Of a stretch of 64,000 bases of DNA, positions 28,292 to 36,586 are shown piece after piece. The position numbers were made by a program, and so were the translations under genes. The notes below the pieces were generated by a model, which was given only the letters and a program-made list of their open reading frames with translations, was not told where the DNA came from and did no database searches. The stretch is from Duganella fentianensis (GTDB lineage: Bacteria > Pseudomonadota > Gammaproteobacteria > Burkholderiales > Burkholderiaceae_D), in contig NZ_WWCL01000003.1 of NCBI RefSeq assembly GCF_009857835.1, positions 62,001-126,000 of the forward strand, written 5' to 3'. Position 1 is the stretch's first letter; every line of letters starts with the position of its first letter.

Positions 28292-28531
28292 ATGAGCAAT
28301 ATCGAGAAATACACCCAGGTTTTCATGGACACCTTCTCCGTGAGCAAAGACCAGCTGAACGACCAGTTCGTCTACCAGTGCATTCCCGCCTGGGATTCGG
28401 TCGGTCACATGGGCCTGATCTCGGCACTGGAAGATGCGTTCGACATCATGATGGAAACCGATGACATCATCGATTTCGGCTCCTTCACCACGGGTATGAA
28501 AACCCTGGGCAAGTACAACATCGAGTTCTAA
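28292..28531 (+). CDS. Acyl carrier protein
   Basis: A 79-residue acidic protein with the phosphopantetheine-attachment serine in AWDSVGHMGLI, followed by helix ALEDAFDIMMETDDIIDF. The usual D-S-L of fatty-acid ACP is D-S-V here, as in dedicated ACPs of secondary and surface-polysaccharide pathways. It precedes an AMP-forming ligase by 9 bp and LuxE/LuxC homologues further on. It probably carries the acyl group activated by these enzymes rather than serving general fatty acid synthesis. Confidence 0.88.
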   Translation: MSNIEKYTQVFMDTFSVSKDQLNDQFVYQCIPAWDSVGHMGLISALEDAFDIMMETDDIIDFGSFTTGMKTLGKYNIEF

Positions 28532-28540
28532 ACCGGCGCC

Positions 28541-29977
28541 ATGCCGGCCCAGCAGATGGCCTCCATGAATTTCTATGATGAGCTCGAGCGCTACAGTGAC
28601 CGTACGGCACTGATCACCGAGCAGCACGGTCACACCAGCTACGGACAGCTGGCGCAGACTGCCGATGCGCTCGGCGCTGCGCTGCCGCCGCACAGTCTGG
28701 TGCTCTGCCTGTGCGACAACAATCTGGAATCCGTGGCCGGCTATCTGGGCCTGCTACGGCGGCGCTGCGTCCCGCTGCTGGTTAATAGCAGCATCCACCC
28801 GCAGCTGCTGGACAATCTGCTGCAGACTTACCAGCCTGCCTATGTGTATCTGCCGCAGGCACAGGCGGCCAGCGTGGCCGGCCGCAGCGTGCACCAGTGC
28901 GGCGACTACAGCCTGCTGGCCACCGCCTACGCCGATGCGGCTACCGCGCCAGCGCTGGCGCCGCCACTGGCCCAGCTGCTGACCACCTCGGGCAGTACGG
29001 GCAGCCCCATGCTGGTACGCCAGTCACACGGCAATATCCAGAGCAATGCGGCAGCCATCGCCGACTATCTGGCCATCAGCAGCGACGACCGTCCCATCAC
29101 CACCCTGCCGCTCAGCTATAGCTACGGCCTGTCCATCCTCAACAGCCATCTGCTGCAGGGCTGCGCCATCATCCTCACTACGCGCAGCCTGATGGACAAG
29201 GAATTCTGGGCCCTGCTCAAGCGCGAACAGGCTACCACTTTCGGCGGCGTACCGTATGTGTACGAAATGCTCAAGCGCCTGCGGCTGGGCCGCATGGACC
29301 TGCCCAGCCTGAAGACGCTGACGCAGGCCGGTGGCCGGCTAGGGCCGGAACTGTCGGCCGAATTCGCTGCCCTGTGCGCGGACAAAGGCTGGCGTTTCAT
29401 CGTCATGTACGGCCAGACGGAAGCTACCGCGCGCATGGCCTATCTGCCGTGGGAATACGCCCAGAGCAAGGCCGGCAGCATAGGCATCGCCATACCGGGC
29501 GGCAGCTTTACGCTCGAAGACGAACACGGCGCCACCATCACCGCCGCCGAGACCGTGGGCGAACTGGTGTATCGCGGCCCCAACGTCACACTCGGCTATG
29601 CCAGTTGCGCCGCCGATCTGGCGCGCGGCGACGATAACCACGGCGTGCTGCACACGGGCGATATGGCCAAGCGCGATACGGACGGCTTCTACACCATCGT
29701 CGGGCGCATGAAGCGCTTCCTGAAACTGTTCGGCAACCGCGTCAATCTGGAAGAAGTGGAGCAGCTGCTGCACGCCGCCGGCCACGAGGGTGTCTGCCAC
29801 GGCGTGGATGACCATCTGCGCTTCTACAGCACCAGCACCGATGCGGCCGAACATGCGGCCATCAAAGCGTTTCTGGTCGAGCGCACAGGCCTGCACGGCT
29901 CGGCTTTCGAAGTACGCCAGATCGACGCCATCCCGCGCAATGCCGCGGGCAAAATTCTGTACGCGGCGCTGCCATGA
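28541..29977 (+). CDS. AMP-forming acyl ligase (acyl-CoA synthetase superfamily), possibly acyl-ACP ligase
   Basis: A 478-residue adenylating enzyme with the usual motifs in order: phosphate loop TTSGSTGSPMLVRQSHGN, YGQTEATARM, GELVYRGPNVTLGY, HTGDMAKRDTDGFYTIVGR, and the C-terminal lysine in PRNAAGKILY. It activates a carboxylic acid as acyl-AMP and transfers it to a thiol; the ACP gene 9 bp upstream is the likely acceptor. It is shorter than typical acyl-CoA synthetases because the N-terminal part is reduced. None of the possible starts (28541, 28556, 28565) has a clear ribosome site. The chain length and type of acid cannot be inferred. Confidence 0.83.
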   Translation: MPAQQMASMNFYDELERYSDRTALITEQHGHTSYGQLAQTADALGAALPPHSLVLCLCDNNLESVAGYLGLLRRRCVPLLVNSSIHPQLLDNLLQTYQPAYVYLPQAQAASVAGRSVHQCGDYSLLATAYADAATAPALAPPLAQLLTTSGSTGSPMLVRQSHGNIQSNAAAIADYLAISSDDRPITTLPLSYSYGLSILNSHLLQGCAIILTTRSLMDKEFWALLKREQATTFGGVPYVYEMLKRLRLGRMDLPSLKTLTQAGGRLGPELSAEFAALCADKGWRFIVMYGQTEATARMAYLPWEYAQSKAGSIGIAIPGGSFTLEDEHGATITAAETVGELVYRGPNVTLGYASCAADLARGDDNHGVLHTGDMAKRDTDGFYTIVGRMKRFLKLFGNRVNLEEVEQLLHAAGHEGVCHGVDDHLRFYSTSTDAAEHAAIKAFLVERTGLHGSAFEVRQIDAIPRNAAGKILYAALP

Positions 29978-30016
29978 GCAGCGCGCCCCTCAGTCAACGG
30001 GAAAGGCAGGACTTGC

Positions 30017-31099
30017 GTGTTCGCGCTTAACGACATCCTCGATACACCACCGTTCTCGCTAGATCGCGCGCACAAGGCAGCGCTCTACCGCGACGCACTG
30101 GGCCAGCTGACGGCGCAGCACTATGCGGCCTGCGAGCCGTATCGCCGCCTGCTCGACGTGCTGCACTACGACGTGCAGCAGCCGCACGCAGTGGAAGACA
30201 TACCGTTCCTGCCGGTGCGTCTATTCAAGGAATACGATCTGCTCAGCGTGCCGCGCGAAGCGGTGGTGAAAACCATGACCTCGTCGGGCACCAGCGGCCA
30301 GCGCGTCTCCAAAATCTTCCTCGACCGCGACACCTCGACCAACCAGACCAAGGTGCTGACCAAGATCGTGGCCGACTTCATCGGCAAGAAGCGTCTGCCC
30401 ATGCTGGTGATCGACTCGCGCGCCGTGATCAAGGACCGCAATCTGTTCTCCGCACGGGGCGCCGGCATCCTCGGCTTTTCCATGTTCGGTCAGGACGTGA
30501 CCTATGCGCTGGACGAGCAGATGCAGCTCGATCTGCCCACTGTGCAGGCGTTTCTGGAGAAGCATCAGGGCAGCCCCATCCTGCTGTTCGGCTTCACCTT
30601 CATGATCTGGCAGCATTTCTACAGCGCGCTGCAGTCCAGCGGCGTGCGCCTGCCGCTCGAGCAGGGCATCATGATCCACGGTGGCGGCTGGAAGAAACTG
30701 ATCGATAGCGCGGTCGATAGCACCACCTTCAAGCAGCGCCTGCAGGAAGTGTGCGGCATCACCCGCGTCTACAACTATTACGGCATGGTGGAGCAGACCG
30801 GTTCCATCTTCATGGAATGCGAAGCGGGCCACCTGCACGCTTCGATCTTCTCCGACATCATCATCCGCGACCACCGCGATTTCAGCCCGCTGCCGCATGG
30901 CCAGCCGGGGCTAGTGCAACTGCTGTCGCTGCTGCCATCCAGCTACCCCGGCCATTCGCTGCTGTCGGAAGATCTGGGCCAGATCATCGGCGAGGACGAT
31001 TGTGCCTGCGGCCGGAAAGGGAAATATTTCATGCTACACGGCCGCATCAAGAGCGCCGAAGTCAGGGGGTGCAGCGATGCCTATGCTGCCGGCGCCTGA
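30017..31099 (+). CDS. LuxE-like acyl-protein synthetase
   Basis: A 360-residue member of the LuxE acyl-protein synthetase family. Family signatures are IPFLPVRLFKEYDLLS, the nucleotide loop KTMTSSGTSGQRVSK, GGWKKLID, YYGMVEQTGSIFMEC, and the C-terminal CACGRKGKYFMLHGR. In luminous bacteria LuxE activates a fatty acid with ATP and hands it to LuxC for reduction. A LuxC homologue overlaps the end of this gene here. Translation starts at a GTG with AAAGGCAGG 6 bases upstream. No luciferase genes are present, so the role is not light production; supplying an aldehyde intermediate is the likely job. Confidence 0.88.
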   Translation: MFALNDILDTPPFSLDRAHKAALYRDALGQLTAQHYAACEPYRRLLDVLHYDVQQPHAVEDIPFLPVRLFKEYDLLSVPREAVVKTMTSSGTSGQRVSKIFLDRDTSTNQTKVLTKIVADFIGKKRLPMLVIDSRAVIKDRNLFSARGAGILGFSMFGQDVTYALDEQMQLDLPTVQAFLEKHQGSPILLFGFTFMIWQHFYSALQSSGVRLPLEQGIMIHGGGWKKLIDSAVDSTTFKQRLQEVCGITRVYNYYGMVEQTGSIFMECEAGHLHASIFSDIIIRDHRDFSPLPHGQPGLVQLLSLLPSSYPGHSLLSEDLGQIIGEDDCACGRKGKYFMLHGRIKSAEVRGCSDAYAAGA

Positions 31100-32294
31100 C
31101 GCCCATCTGCAATATCTGCTGGCACCGGCCGATGGCCAGCTGTGCACGCGCCCGCTAACGCCCTACCACACGGCGGCACTGGAGTTCCTGCAGCAGGTTT
31201 CCAGCCTGCTGATGACGGATGCGGAAGCCAAAACCTTCCCCGATGTGATCGCGTTTGCCTACTGGTGCCGCAAAGCCCATCTGGCGCGGCTGCAGCAGGA
31301 CTATCAGGAAAGCCATGCACGGCTGGGGCTGGGTATGGTGTACCACATCGCGCCCGCCAATGTGCCCGTCAACTTCGCCTTCTCGCTGGTGTTCGCCATG
31401 CTGGCCGGTAATGCCAGCGTGGTACGCGCACCGAGCAAACCGTTTGCGCAGGTGCAGATCATCTGCCGCGCGCTGCGCACGGTAGCCAGCCGGCCTGAAC
31501 ATGCGGACATCGCCGCCATGCTGGCAGTAGTGCAGTACGCCCAGAACGATGCCATCACGGCAGCGTTTTCCGCCCTGTGTCAGGCCCGCATCATCTGGGG
31601 CGGCAATGCCGCCATCAGCGCCATCCGCCAGCTGCCGATCCCGCCGCGCAGCGTGGAAGTGGCGTTTGCCGACCGCTATTCCTTCTGCGCCATCGATGCG
31701 GCCAGCATTCTGGCCGCCAGCGAGGCGCGCCTGCAGGCGCTTGGTGCCGGCTTCTACAACGATGTGTTCCTGATGGACCAGAATGCCTGCTCCTCGCCCC
31801 ATCTGGTGGTGTGGCTGGGCCAGCCCGAGGCCCGTGCAGCGGCCAAGCAGCGCTTCTGGCAGGCCGTGTATGCGAGCACGGCGGCCCAGCTGGAATTGCA
31901 GCAGGTGCACGCGGTCGACAAGTACACGCTGCTGTGCCAGAACGCCATCGAACTCGATAACATCAGCGGTTTCGAGCATGAGGGCAATGCCGTCTACCGG
32001 GTCGCGCTGTCCAGCCTGCCGGACAGCATGGACCAGCTGCGCGGCAAATACGGCATGGTGTACGAATACGAGACGGACGACCTGCATCAGGTGGCCCATA
32101 TCGTCAACAACAAATACCAGACGCTGACCCATTTCGGCCTGAGCCGCGAGCAGGCCACCGGCTTCGTGCTGGATAACCGGCTGGCCGGCATAGACCGCAT
32201 CGTGCCTATCGGTACGGCGCTCGATATCGGCATCATCTGGGATGGCTACGACATGGTGCGCACGCTGTCGCGCATCGTCGATTTCAAATCATAA
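31077..32294 (+). CDS. LuxC-like acyl-CoA/acyl-protein reductase
   Basis: About 405 residues. Recognised by IAPANVPVNFAFSLVFAML with AGNASVVRAPSK (nucleotide-binding region) and the catalytic Cys in MDQNACSSPHLVVW, as in the LuxC branch of the aldehyde dehydrogenase superfamily. It would reduce an activated acyl group to an aldehyde with NADPH. The ATG at 31077 is preferred: AGGGGG sits 7 bases upstream and the gene then overlaps the luxE-like stop by 23 bp. A longer frame from 31002 would begin with 25 residues unlike the family. It probably works as a complex with the preceding LuxE-like protein. Confidence 0.88.
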   Translation: MPMLPAPDAHLQYLLAPADGQLCTRPLTPYHTAALEFLQQVSSLLMTDAEAKTFPDVIAFAYWCRKAHLARLQQDYQESHARLGLGMVYHIAPANVPVNFAFSLVFAMLAGNASVVRAPSKPFAQVQIICRALRTVASRPEHADIAAMLAVVQYAQNDAITAAFSALCQARIIWGGNAAISAIRQLPIPPRSVEVAFADRYSFCAIDAASILAASEARLQALGAGFYNDVFLMDQNACSSPHLVVWLGQPEARAAAKQRFWQAVYASTAAQLELQQVHAVDKYTLLCQNAIELDNISGFEHEGNAVYRVALSSLPDSMDQLRGKYGMVYEYETDDLHQVAHIVNNKYQTLTHFGLSREQATGFVLDNRLAGIDRIVPIGTALDIGIIWDGYDMVRTLSRIVDFKS

Positions 32295-32312
32295 AAACCG
32301 TAAGGAAACGGC

Positions 32313-32795
32313 ATGACTACCGAACAAGAAGGCTTTAGCCTGAACTGCGTCCAGCTGCAAGACTACCAACCCAACCGCTATCCCTTCCTGATGATAGACC
32401 ACGTCGACTGGGTGGTGCCGGGCAAGAGCGCCAAAGGCTACAAAAACCTGACCCTGAACGAATGGTATTTCCCCCAGCACTTCCCCGGTGCGCCTAACAT
32501 GCCCGGTGCCCTGCAGCTGGAAGCGCTGGCGCAGATGCTGACGGTGGCCATTACCACCCTGCCCGGCATGAAAGGCAAAGTCACCCATGCCTTGCAGCAT
32601 CTGGTACGTTTCCGCAAAGAAGTGCTGCCCGGTGATAAATTCGTCATCGAAACGGAAGTGCTGTCGTGGAAGCGCGGCATCTGCAAAGGCCGCGGCGTGG
32701 CCTATACCAATGGCGAAGTGGCGTGCGAAGCGGACATGCTGATCACCATCCCCGACATCCTCGAGCAATACCTGCCGAAAAAACCGCAAGCCTGA
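32313..32795 (+). CDS. FabZ-like (3R)-hydroxyacyl-ACP dehydratase
   Basis: A 160-residue hot-dog fold protein. NRYPFLMIDHVDWVVPG and QHFPGAPNMPGALQLEALAQ match the FabZ active-site helix, with the catalytic His in HFPG and Glu in LEALAQ. It should dehydrate a 3-hydroxyacyl thioester, probably on the ACP of this operon. AAGGAAA lies about 6 bases before the ATG. It diverges from housekeeping FabZ (W-Y before the motif, and the C-terminal tail ILEQYLPKKPQA), consistent with a pathway-specific role. Confidence 0.83.
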   Translation: MTTEQEGFSLNCVQLQDYQPNRYPFLMIDHVDWVVPGKSAKGYKNLTLNEWYFPQHFPGAPNMPGALQLEALAQMLTVAITTLPGMKGKVTHALQHLVRFRKEVLPGDKFVIETEVLSWKRGICKGRGVAYTNGEVACEADMLITIPDILEQYLPKKPQA

Positions 32796-32888
32796 GCACT
32801 GAGCTGGCTAGCCGGAGGGCAGATAATGGTTGCCCGCCAGCTTGAAAAGCCGGAAAATCCTGCGCTGTAGAGGAGAGCGCCAACTGCC

Positions 32889-34496
32889 ATGGAAAGTGTA
32901 GACGTATTAATCATCGGTGCCGGTGCTGCGGGCGCCGCCGTGGCATGGAGTCTGAGCGAAAGCGGCCTGCGCATCGTCTGTCTGGAGCAGGGCGGCCATA
33001 TGGACCCGGCCAGCTATCCTAGCACGGGACGCAACTGGGAAGCGCTGCGCCATGGCCGCTACAGCCCGCTGCCGAATGTGCGCAAACTGGCCAGCGACTA
33101 TCCCGTCAACGATCAGGATTCGCCCATCGCGATTGCCAACTTCAACGCCGTGGGCGGCAGCACCATCCTGTATTCGGGCCATTTCCCCCGCTTCCACCCA
33201 TCCGATTTCAAAGTCCGCTCGCTCGACGGCGTGGCCGACGACTGGCCGATCGACTACCAGCAGCTGGAACCGTTCTTCGCCCTCAACGACAAGATGATGG
33301 GCGTGTCCGGTCTGGGCGGCGATCCGGCTTATCCCCCCATCGACAATCTGCTGCCGCCCGTGCCCATGGGGCGCATGGGCGAACAGATGGCGCACGGCTT
33401 CAACCAGCTGGGCTGGCACTGGTGGCCGGCCTATGCGGCCATCGTTACCCGCCCGTTCAAAGGGCGCGGCCAGTGCATCAATCTGGGGCCCTGCAATAGC
33501 GGCTGCGCGCAGGGCGCCAAATCCAGCGTGGATGTCAGCTACTGGCCCACGGCCGTACGCAACGGGGTGGAACTGCGCACCCACTGCCGCGTGCGCGAAA
33601 TCAGCGTCGATGGCAGCGGCCGCGCCAGCGGCGCCATCTATTACGACGCCAGCGGGGCCGCATGCTTCCAGCCAGCCCGTCTCGTGATCGTCGCCTGCAA
33701 CGGCGTCGGCACCCCGCGCCTGCTGCTCAATTCGCGCTCGAGCGCCTTCCCCGACGGGCTGGCCAACAGTTCCGGCATGGTGGGCAAAAACCTCATGCTG
33801 CACCCGCTCGGCTATGTGGAAGGCCAGTTCGAAGCGCCGCTGGACAGCCATCTGGGGCCGCAGGGCTGCAGCATTTTCAGCCAGCAGTTCTACGAAACCG
33901 ATCCGGCCAACGACTTCGTGCGCGGCTACACCATGCAGATCCTGCGCGGTGCCGGCCCCGTCGACACGGCGCTGGCCGGGGTGACGCGGCGCGATATTCC
34001 ATGGGGCGAAGGCCACCATGCCGCCTTCGACGCCCGCTTCGGCCACAGCATAGGTATGGGCATCATCGTGGAAGACTTGCCGGAACTGCACAACACGGTC
34101 ACGCTGGACTCCGAACTCAAGGATAGCCACGGCATACCGGCACCAAAAATCAGCTACACCCTGAGCGAGAACAGCAAAAAAATGCTGGCGCACGGGCTGG
34201 AACGGGGCAAGCAAGTGATGACGGCGGCCGGTTCCGTCAAGAATCTGGCCTTCGGCCCCGTGCGCAACACGGGCTGGCACCTGATGGGCACGGCCCGCAT
34301 GGGCAGCGATCCGGCCAGTTCCGTGGTCAACCACTGGGGCCAGTGCCACGATGTGGCCAATCTGTTCATCGTCGATAGCAGCGTGTTTGTTACCTCGGGC
34401 GGAGTCAACCCGGCTTCCACGCTGCAAGCCGTGGCCCTGTATATCGCTGATCAGATCAAGAAAAACCTGCCTACCCTTGGATTACAGAACCCATGA
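32889..34496 (+). CDS. GMC-family FAD-dependent oxidoreductase
   Basis: A 535-residue flavoenzyme. The FAD-binding Rossmann motif is VDVLIIGAGAAGAAVAWSL, with ARLVIVACNGVGTPRLLL in the middle. The C-terminal active site has His in NTGWHLMGTARMG and Asn in SGGVNPASTLQAVAL. GMC enzymes oxidise alcohols to aldehydes or ketones. A four-base ATGA overlap joins it to a small protein resembling gluconate 2-dehydrogenase subunit 3, so the pair may form a membrane-linked dehydrogenase. The operon has a 93-bp gap before this gene. The substrate is unknown; an alcohol made by the neighbouring reductase is plausible. Confidence 0.87.
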   Translation: MESVDVLIIGAGAAGAAVAWSLSESGLRIVCLEQGGHMDPASYPSTGRNWEALRHGRYSPLPNVRKLASDYPVNDQDSPIAIANFNAVGGSTILYSGHFPRFHPSDFKVRSLDGVADDWPIDYQQLEPFFALNDKMMGVSGLGGDPAYPPIDNLLPPVPMGRMGEQMAHGFNQLGWHWWPAYAAIVTRPFKGRGQCINLGPCNSGCAQGAKSSVDVSYWPTAVRNGVELRTHCRVREISVDGSGRASGAIYYDASGAACFQPARLVIVACNGVGTPRLLLNSRSSAFPDGLANSSGMVGKNLMLHPLGYVEGQFEAPLDSHLGPQGCSIFSQQFYETDPANDFVRGYTMQILRGAGPVDTALAGVTRRDIPWGEGHHAAFDARFGHSIGMGIIVEDLPELHNTVTLDSELKDSHGIPAPKISYTLSENSKKMLAHGLERGKQVMTAAGSVKNLAFGPVRNTGWHLMGTARMGSDPASSVVNHWGQCHDVANLFIVDSSVFVTSGGVNPASTLQAVALYIADQIKKNLPTLGLQNP

Positions 34497-34972
34497 TAGC
34501 GCGCGATAATAGCGATGCAGACTCGGCAGCCAATGCCGCTTACAGTACCGCCCAGCTGGCCGTGCTCGACCTGCTGCTAGCCTCGGCGATACCGGCCAGT
34601 GGCCGCAAGCCGGCCGGCAATGCCGTGGGCTTTGCTGCGTTTGCCGTGCAAGCCGGCATGCAGACATGGCTGGCGGAAGGGCTGGACAGTGTCGATGCGC
34701 TGGCCGTGCAACAGCATGGCATGGCGCTGGCCGCACTGGCACCGGCCCCGCAGCAGGAGCTGATCACGGCGGCACGGCGCAAGCAGTTCCGCTTCTTCGG
34801 CGAACTGAGCGGCCTGCTGATGCAATGCTATTACCAGCACGATGCTGTGCTGGAGGCGATCGGGCAGGAAGCCCGCCCGCCCTTCCCGCAAGGGTATGTC
34901 GTGCACGATGGCGACCTGTCCCTGCTGGAAGCCGTATATGAACGGGGACCGATTTACCGCAGTACCGACTAG
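34493..34972 (+). CDS. Small subunit of GMC dehydrogenase (gluconate 2-dehydrogenase subunit 3-like)
   Basis: A 159-residue protein translated from an ATG overlapping the GMC stop codon by four bases. Its C-terminal part (MQCYYQHDAVLEAIGQ, PPFPQGYVVHDGDLSLLEAV, ERGPIYR) resembles small partners of GMC dehydrogenases of the gluconate 2-dehydrogenase subunit 3 type. The usual twin-arginine or Sec signal is not visible, so the complex may be cytoplasmic, or the signal lost. Assignment rests on the C-terminal pattern and on gene order. Confidence 0.62.
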   Translation: MIARDNSDADSAANAAYSTAQLAVLDLLLASAIPASGRKPAGNAVGFAAFAVQAGMQTWLAEGLDSVDALAVQQHGMALAALAPAPQQELITAARRKQFRFFGELSGLLMQCYYQHDAVLEAIGQEARPPFPQGYVVHDGDLSLLEAVYERGPIYRSTD

Positions 34973-35011
34973 ACGCCGCGCTTAACCGCGATGGCGCAGG
35001 AAACCAGCACC

Positions 35012-35755
35012 ATGCTATTACAAGACCAGACCGCTATCATCACCGGCTGCAACCGCGGCATCGGCAAGGAAGTGCTGACACTGCTGGCCGAAAACGGCGC
35101 CGACATCTTTGCCTGCGTACGGCAGGAAACCGCCGAATTTACCGCCTTCATGGCCGAACTGAGCGCCCGTACGGGCCGCAGCATCACCCCTGTCTACTTC
35201 GATCTGGCCGATGCGGAAGCCGTCAAGGCGGGGGCGCGCAGCATCATCGGCAGCAAGCGCAAAGTCGATATTCTGGTCAACAACGCGGGCGTAGCCAGCG
35301 GTGCATTTTTCCAGATGACCTCGATCAGCGACATGAAGAACGTTTTCGAGATCAACTTCTTTAACCAGTTGCTGTTCACCCAGAGCATCGCCCGTTACAT
35401 GATGCGCGCCAAGAGCGGCGCCATCGTGAATATCGCGTCCACGGCCGGGCTGATCGGCGACGCCGGCATGACCAGCTACGGTTCCAGCAAGGCCGCGCTG
35501 ATGTTCGCCACCAAAACTCTGGCGACCGAACTGGGCGAGCACAATATCCGCGTCAATGCGGTGGCGCCCAGCATCACCCGTACGGCCATGTTCGACCAGA
35601 TGGAAGAACAGGCACGCAACAAGCTGATCGCTTCCTGTGCACTGAAACGAGCGGCCGAGCCACGCGAAGTTGCCAACGCCGTCCTGTTCCTCGCTTCGCC
35701 TATGGCCTCCTATGTTTCGGGGCAGGTGCTGCGGGTGGACGGCGGACATATTTAA
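35012..35755 (+). CDS. Short-chain dehydrogenase/reductase (FabG-like)
   Basis: About 247 residues of a classical SDR: cofactor motif ITGCNRGIGKEV, NNAGVASG, and the catalytic Ser, Tyr and Lys in NIASTAGLIGDAGMTSYGSSK. It ends with SPMASYVSGQVLRVDGG as in FabG. The ATG at 35012 has AGGAAA 8 bases upstream; an ATG at 34991 would add seven residues. It could reduce the 3-keto group of an acyl-ACP, or the ketone made by the transketolase-like pair directly downstream. The two options are not distinguishable. Confidence 0.87.
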   Translation: MLLQDQTAIITGCNRGIGKEVLTLLAENGADIFACVRQETAEFTAFMAELSARTGRSITPVYFDLADAEAVKAGARSIIGSKRKVDILVNNAGVASGAFFQMTSISDMKNVFEINFFNQLLFTQSIARYMMRAKSGAIVNIASTAGLIGDAGMTSYGSSKAALMFATKTLATELGEHNIRVNAVAPSITRTAMFDQMEEQARNKLIASCALKRAAEPREVANAVLFLASPMASYVSGQVLRVDGGHI

Positions 35756-35770
35756 TTGAGGAGCAGGGCC

Positions 35771-36586
35771 ATGAACGAACAACATCTGCGCGCTATCGCC
35801 AAACAGATGCGCCGCAAAATTCTCGACATCAGTCACACCTGCAATATGAGCGCCCACCTGGGCGGCGGGCTGTCGATGGTCGACCTGACCGCCACCCTGT
35901 ATGGCGACGTGATGAACTACGATAGGAGCAACCCGAGCTGGGAAGGGCGCGACCGCTTCGTGCTCAGCAAAGGCCACGGCGTGCTGGGCTACTTCAGCGC
36001 ACTGGTAGTCAACGGCGTGATTTCGGAAGAAGTGTTCAACACCTTCCAGACCAACGAGAGCGATCTGATTGCCCACCCCGTGATGAATCTGGCGCTCGGC
36101 ATCGAATCGTCCAACGGCAGTCTGGGCCAGGGTCTGTCGCTGGCCGTGGGCATGGCGCTGGCCGCCAAGAAACGGGGCCAGAAACACCACATCTACGTGC
36201 TGCTGGGCGACGGCGAATGCAACGAAGGCTCGGTATGGGAAGCGGCCATGTCGGCCGCCCAGTTCAAGCTCGACAACCTGACCGCCATCGTCGATTACAA
36301 CCGCCTGCAAAGCGATGGTGCCGGTGCCGACATCATCGACTACATCCATTTCGAAGAAAAATGGCGCAGCTTCGGCTGGAATGTCTGCTCGCTGGACGGC
36401 CACGATATTCCTGCCATCCATCACGCTTTCACCGAATGCACGGTGGCTGACAAGCCGAAAGTGCTGGTGGCCCATACCATCAAGGGCAAGGGCGTAAAAT
36501 TCATGGAAAACAATAACGACTGGCACCACAACCGCCTGACCAAGCCGTTCTATGAACAGGCCCTGCTTGAACTGGAAGGAAATTAA
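35771..36586 (+). CDS. Split transketolase, N-terminal (thiamine diphosphate-binding) subunit
   Basis: About 271 residues with HLGGGLSMVDLTATLYGDV, LSKGHGVLGYFSAL and the thiamine diphosphate/Mg motif LLGDGECNEGSVWEAAM followed by AIVDYNRLQSDG. The ATG at 35771 has GAGGAG 7 bases upstream. Split transketolases pair this half with the C-terminal half encoded immediately after. They transfer a two-carbon ketol unit to an aldehyde. Within an operon making an aldehyde through LuxE/LuxC, that reaction would lengthen the aldehyde by two carbons; this is inference. Confidence 0.9.
   Translation: MNEQHLRAIAKQMRRKILDISHTCNMSAHLGGGLSMVDLTATLYGDVMNYDRSNPSWEGRDRFVLSKGHGVLGYFSALVVNGVISEEVFNTFQTNESDLIAHPVMNLALGIESSNGSLGQGLSLAVGMALAAKKRGQKHHIYVLLGDGECNEGSVWEAAMSAAQFKLDNLTAIVDYNRLQSDGAGADIIDYIHFEEKWRSFGWNVCSLDGHDIPAIHHAFTECTVADKPKVLVAHTIKGKGVKFMENNNDWHHNRLTKPFYEQALLELEGN

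Noticed and set aside
31002-31076. Longer N-terminus for the LuxC-like protein
   Set aside because: The extra 25 residues arise from the out-of-frame end of the luxE-like gene, are unlike the family, and a better ribosome site precedes 31077.
30017-32294. Bioluminescence genes because of LuxE and LuxC homologues
   Set aside because: No luciferase subunits (LuxA/LuxB), LuxD or flavin reductase are present; LuxC/LuxE homologues also occur in surface-polysaccharide loci.
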